From: an uncultured Clostridia bacterium | Lineage (GTDB): Bacteria; Bacillota; Clostridia; Lachnospirales; CAMVHY01 | Direction: 5' to 3' | Length of the DNA: 13,679 nucleotides | Assembly: GCA_947167415.1 (NCBI GenBank) | Contig: CAMVHY010000008.1 | Coordinates: 1 to 13,679 of the forward strand | In this document: positions 13,624 through 13,679 of the stretch, piece after piece | Layout: every line of letters begins with the position of its first letter | How positions within the stretch are numbered: the stretch's first letter is position 1 | Notes under the pieces: generated by a model | The model's input: the letters and a program-made list of their open reading frames with translations, nothing else | Database searches by the model: none | Told to the model about the DNA's origin: nothing | Translations under genes and position numbers: made by a program

Positions 13624-13679
13624 TAAATATGGATTGAAAAAATAATTATTTGACGCAATTTATCTTAAAGAAAAAAAAT

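Noticed and set aside
13650..13679. TTGACG near the right edge as a promoter
   Set aside because: No acceptable -10 lies 16-18 bases downstream before the window ends; only a run of A is seen.
1..13679. CRISPR arrays, insertion sequences, tRNA or rRNA genes
   Set aside because: No regularly spaced repeats, transposase-like translation, terminal inverted repeats or tRNA arm pattern was found on reading either strand.

Overview
The window is very AT-rich (by eye roughly a quarter G+C). It reads as chromosomal core sequence of a spore-forming, Gram-positive Clostridia-like bacterium. The evidence is a spore alpha/beta SASP gene, a ytfJ/gerW sporulation gene beside a DUF2953 gene, the c-di-AMP pair cdaA-cdaR, SepF, MecA and a YwlE-type phosphatase, all typical of Firmicutes. 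Nothing identifies a species, and the extreme AT bias would fit a gut-type uncultured lineage. I see no transposase, phage module, CRISPR array, rRNA or tRNA.

Layout, left to right. (1) 1-3305: tail of cdaA, cdaR/ybbR, a membrane-anchored HlyD-like protein and sepF, all forward. sepF has its own good promoter inside the short gap and ends at a hairpin terminator. (2) 3306-3846: a long gene-poor gap with an inverted repeat, a weak SD-led 31-codon ORF and a probable promoter for the next unit. (3) 3847-7972: a tightly packed forward run of sua5/tsaC, ywlE, rpiB, upp, ftsY and rnhA, with stop/start overlaps at sua5-ywlE and ftsY-rnhA. The sua5-ywlE-rpiB-upp order matches the ywlC-ywlE-ywlF-upp order of Bacillus/Clostridium with genes missing. 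(4) 8008-8793: mecA with its own promoter and a terminator that should work in both directions. (5) 8815-10229: the only reverse-strand block, two unrecognised helical proteins followed by rpmE (L31), led by one or two promoters in the 10003-10331 gap. (6) 10264-13273: forward run of a DUF368 (PopT-type) membrane protein, a RluD-type pseudouridine synthase, DUF2953 and ytfJ/gerW, ending in a 71-nt hairpin with a 13-bp perfect outer stem. (7) 13399-13623: a SASP gene.

Together the genes cover envelope and division (cdaR, SepF, PopT), translation and secretion (TsaC, RluD, L31, FtsY), nucleotide and pentose metabolism (Upp, RpiB), protein quality control (YwlE, MecA) and sporulation (YtfJ, SASP). 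Points most worth a second look are: the two orphan helical genes with a G7 tract in the first one's ribosome binding site; rpiB, whose only well-placed start appears to be ATT; a variant L31 zinc knuckle; the compound hairpin after ytfJ; and the 541-base gap after the sepF terminator. I found no convincing novel multi-gene system; the orphan pair is the closest candidate.
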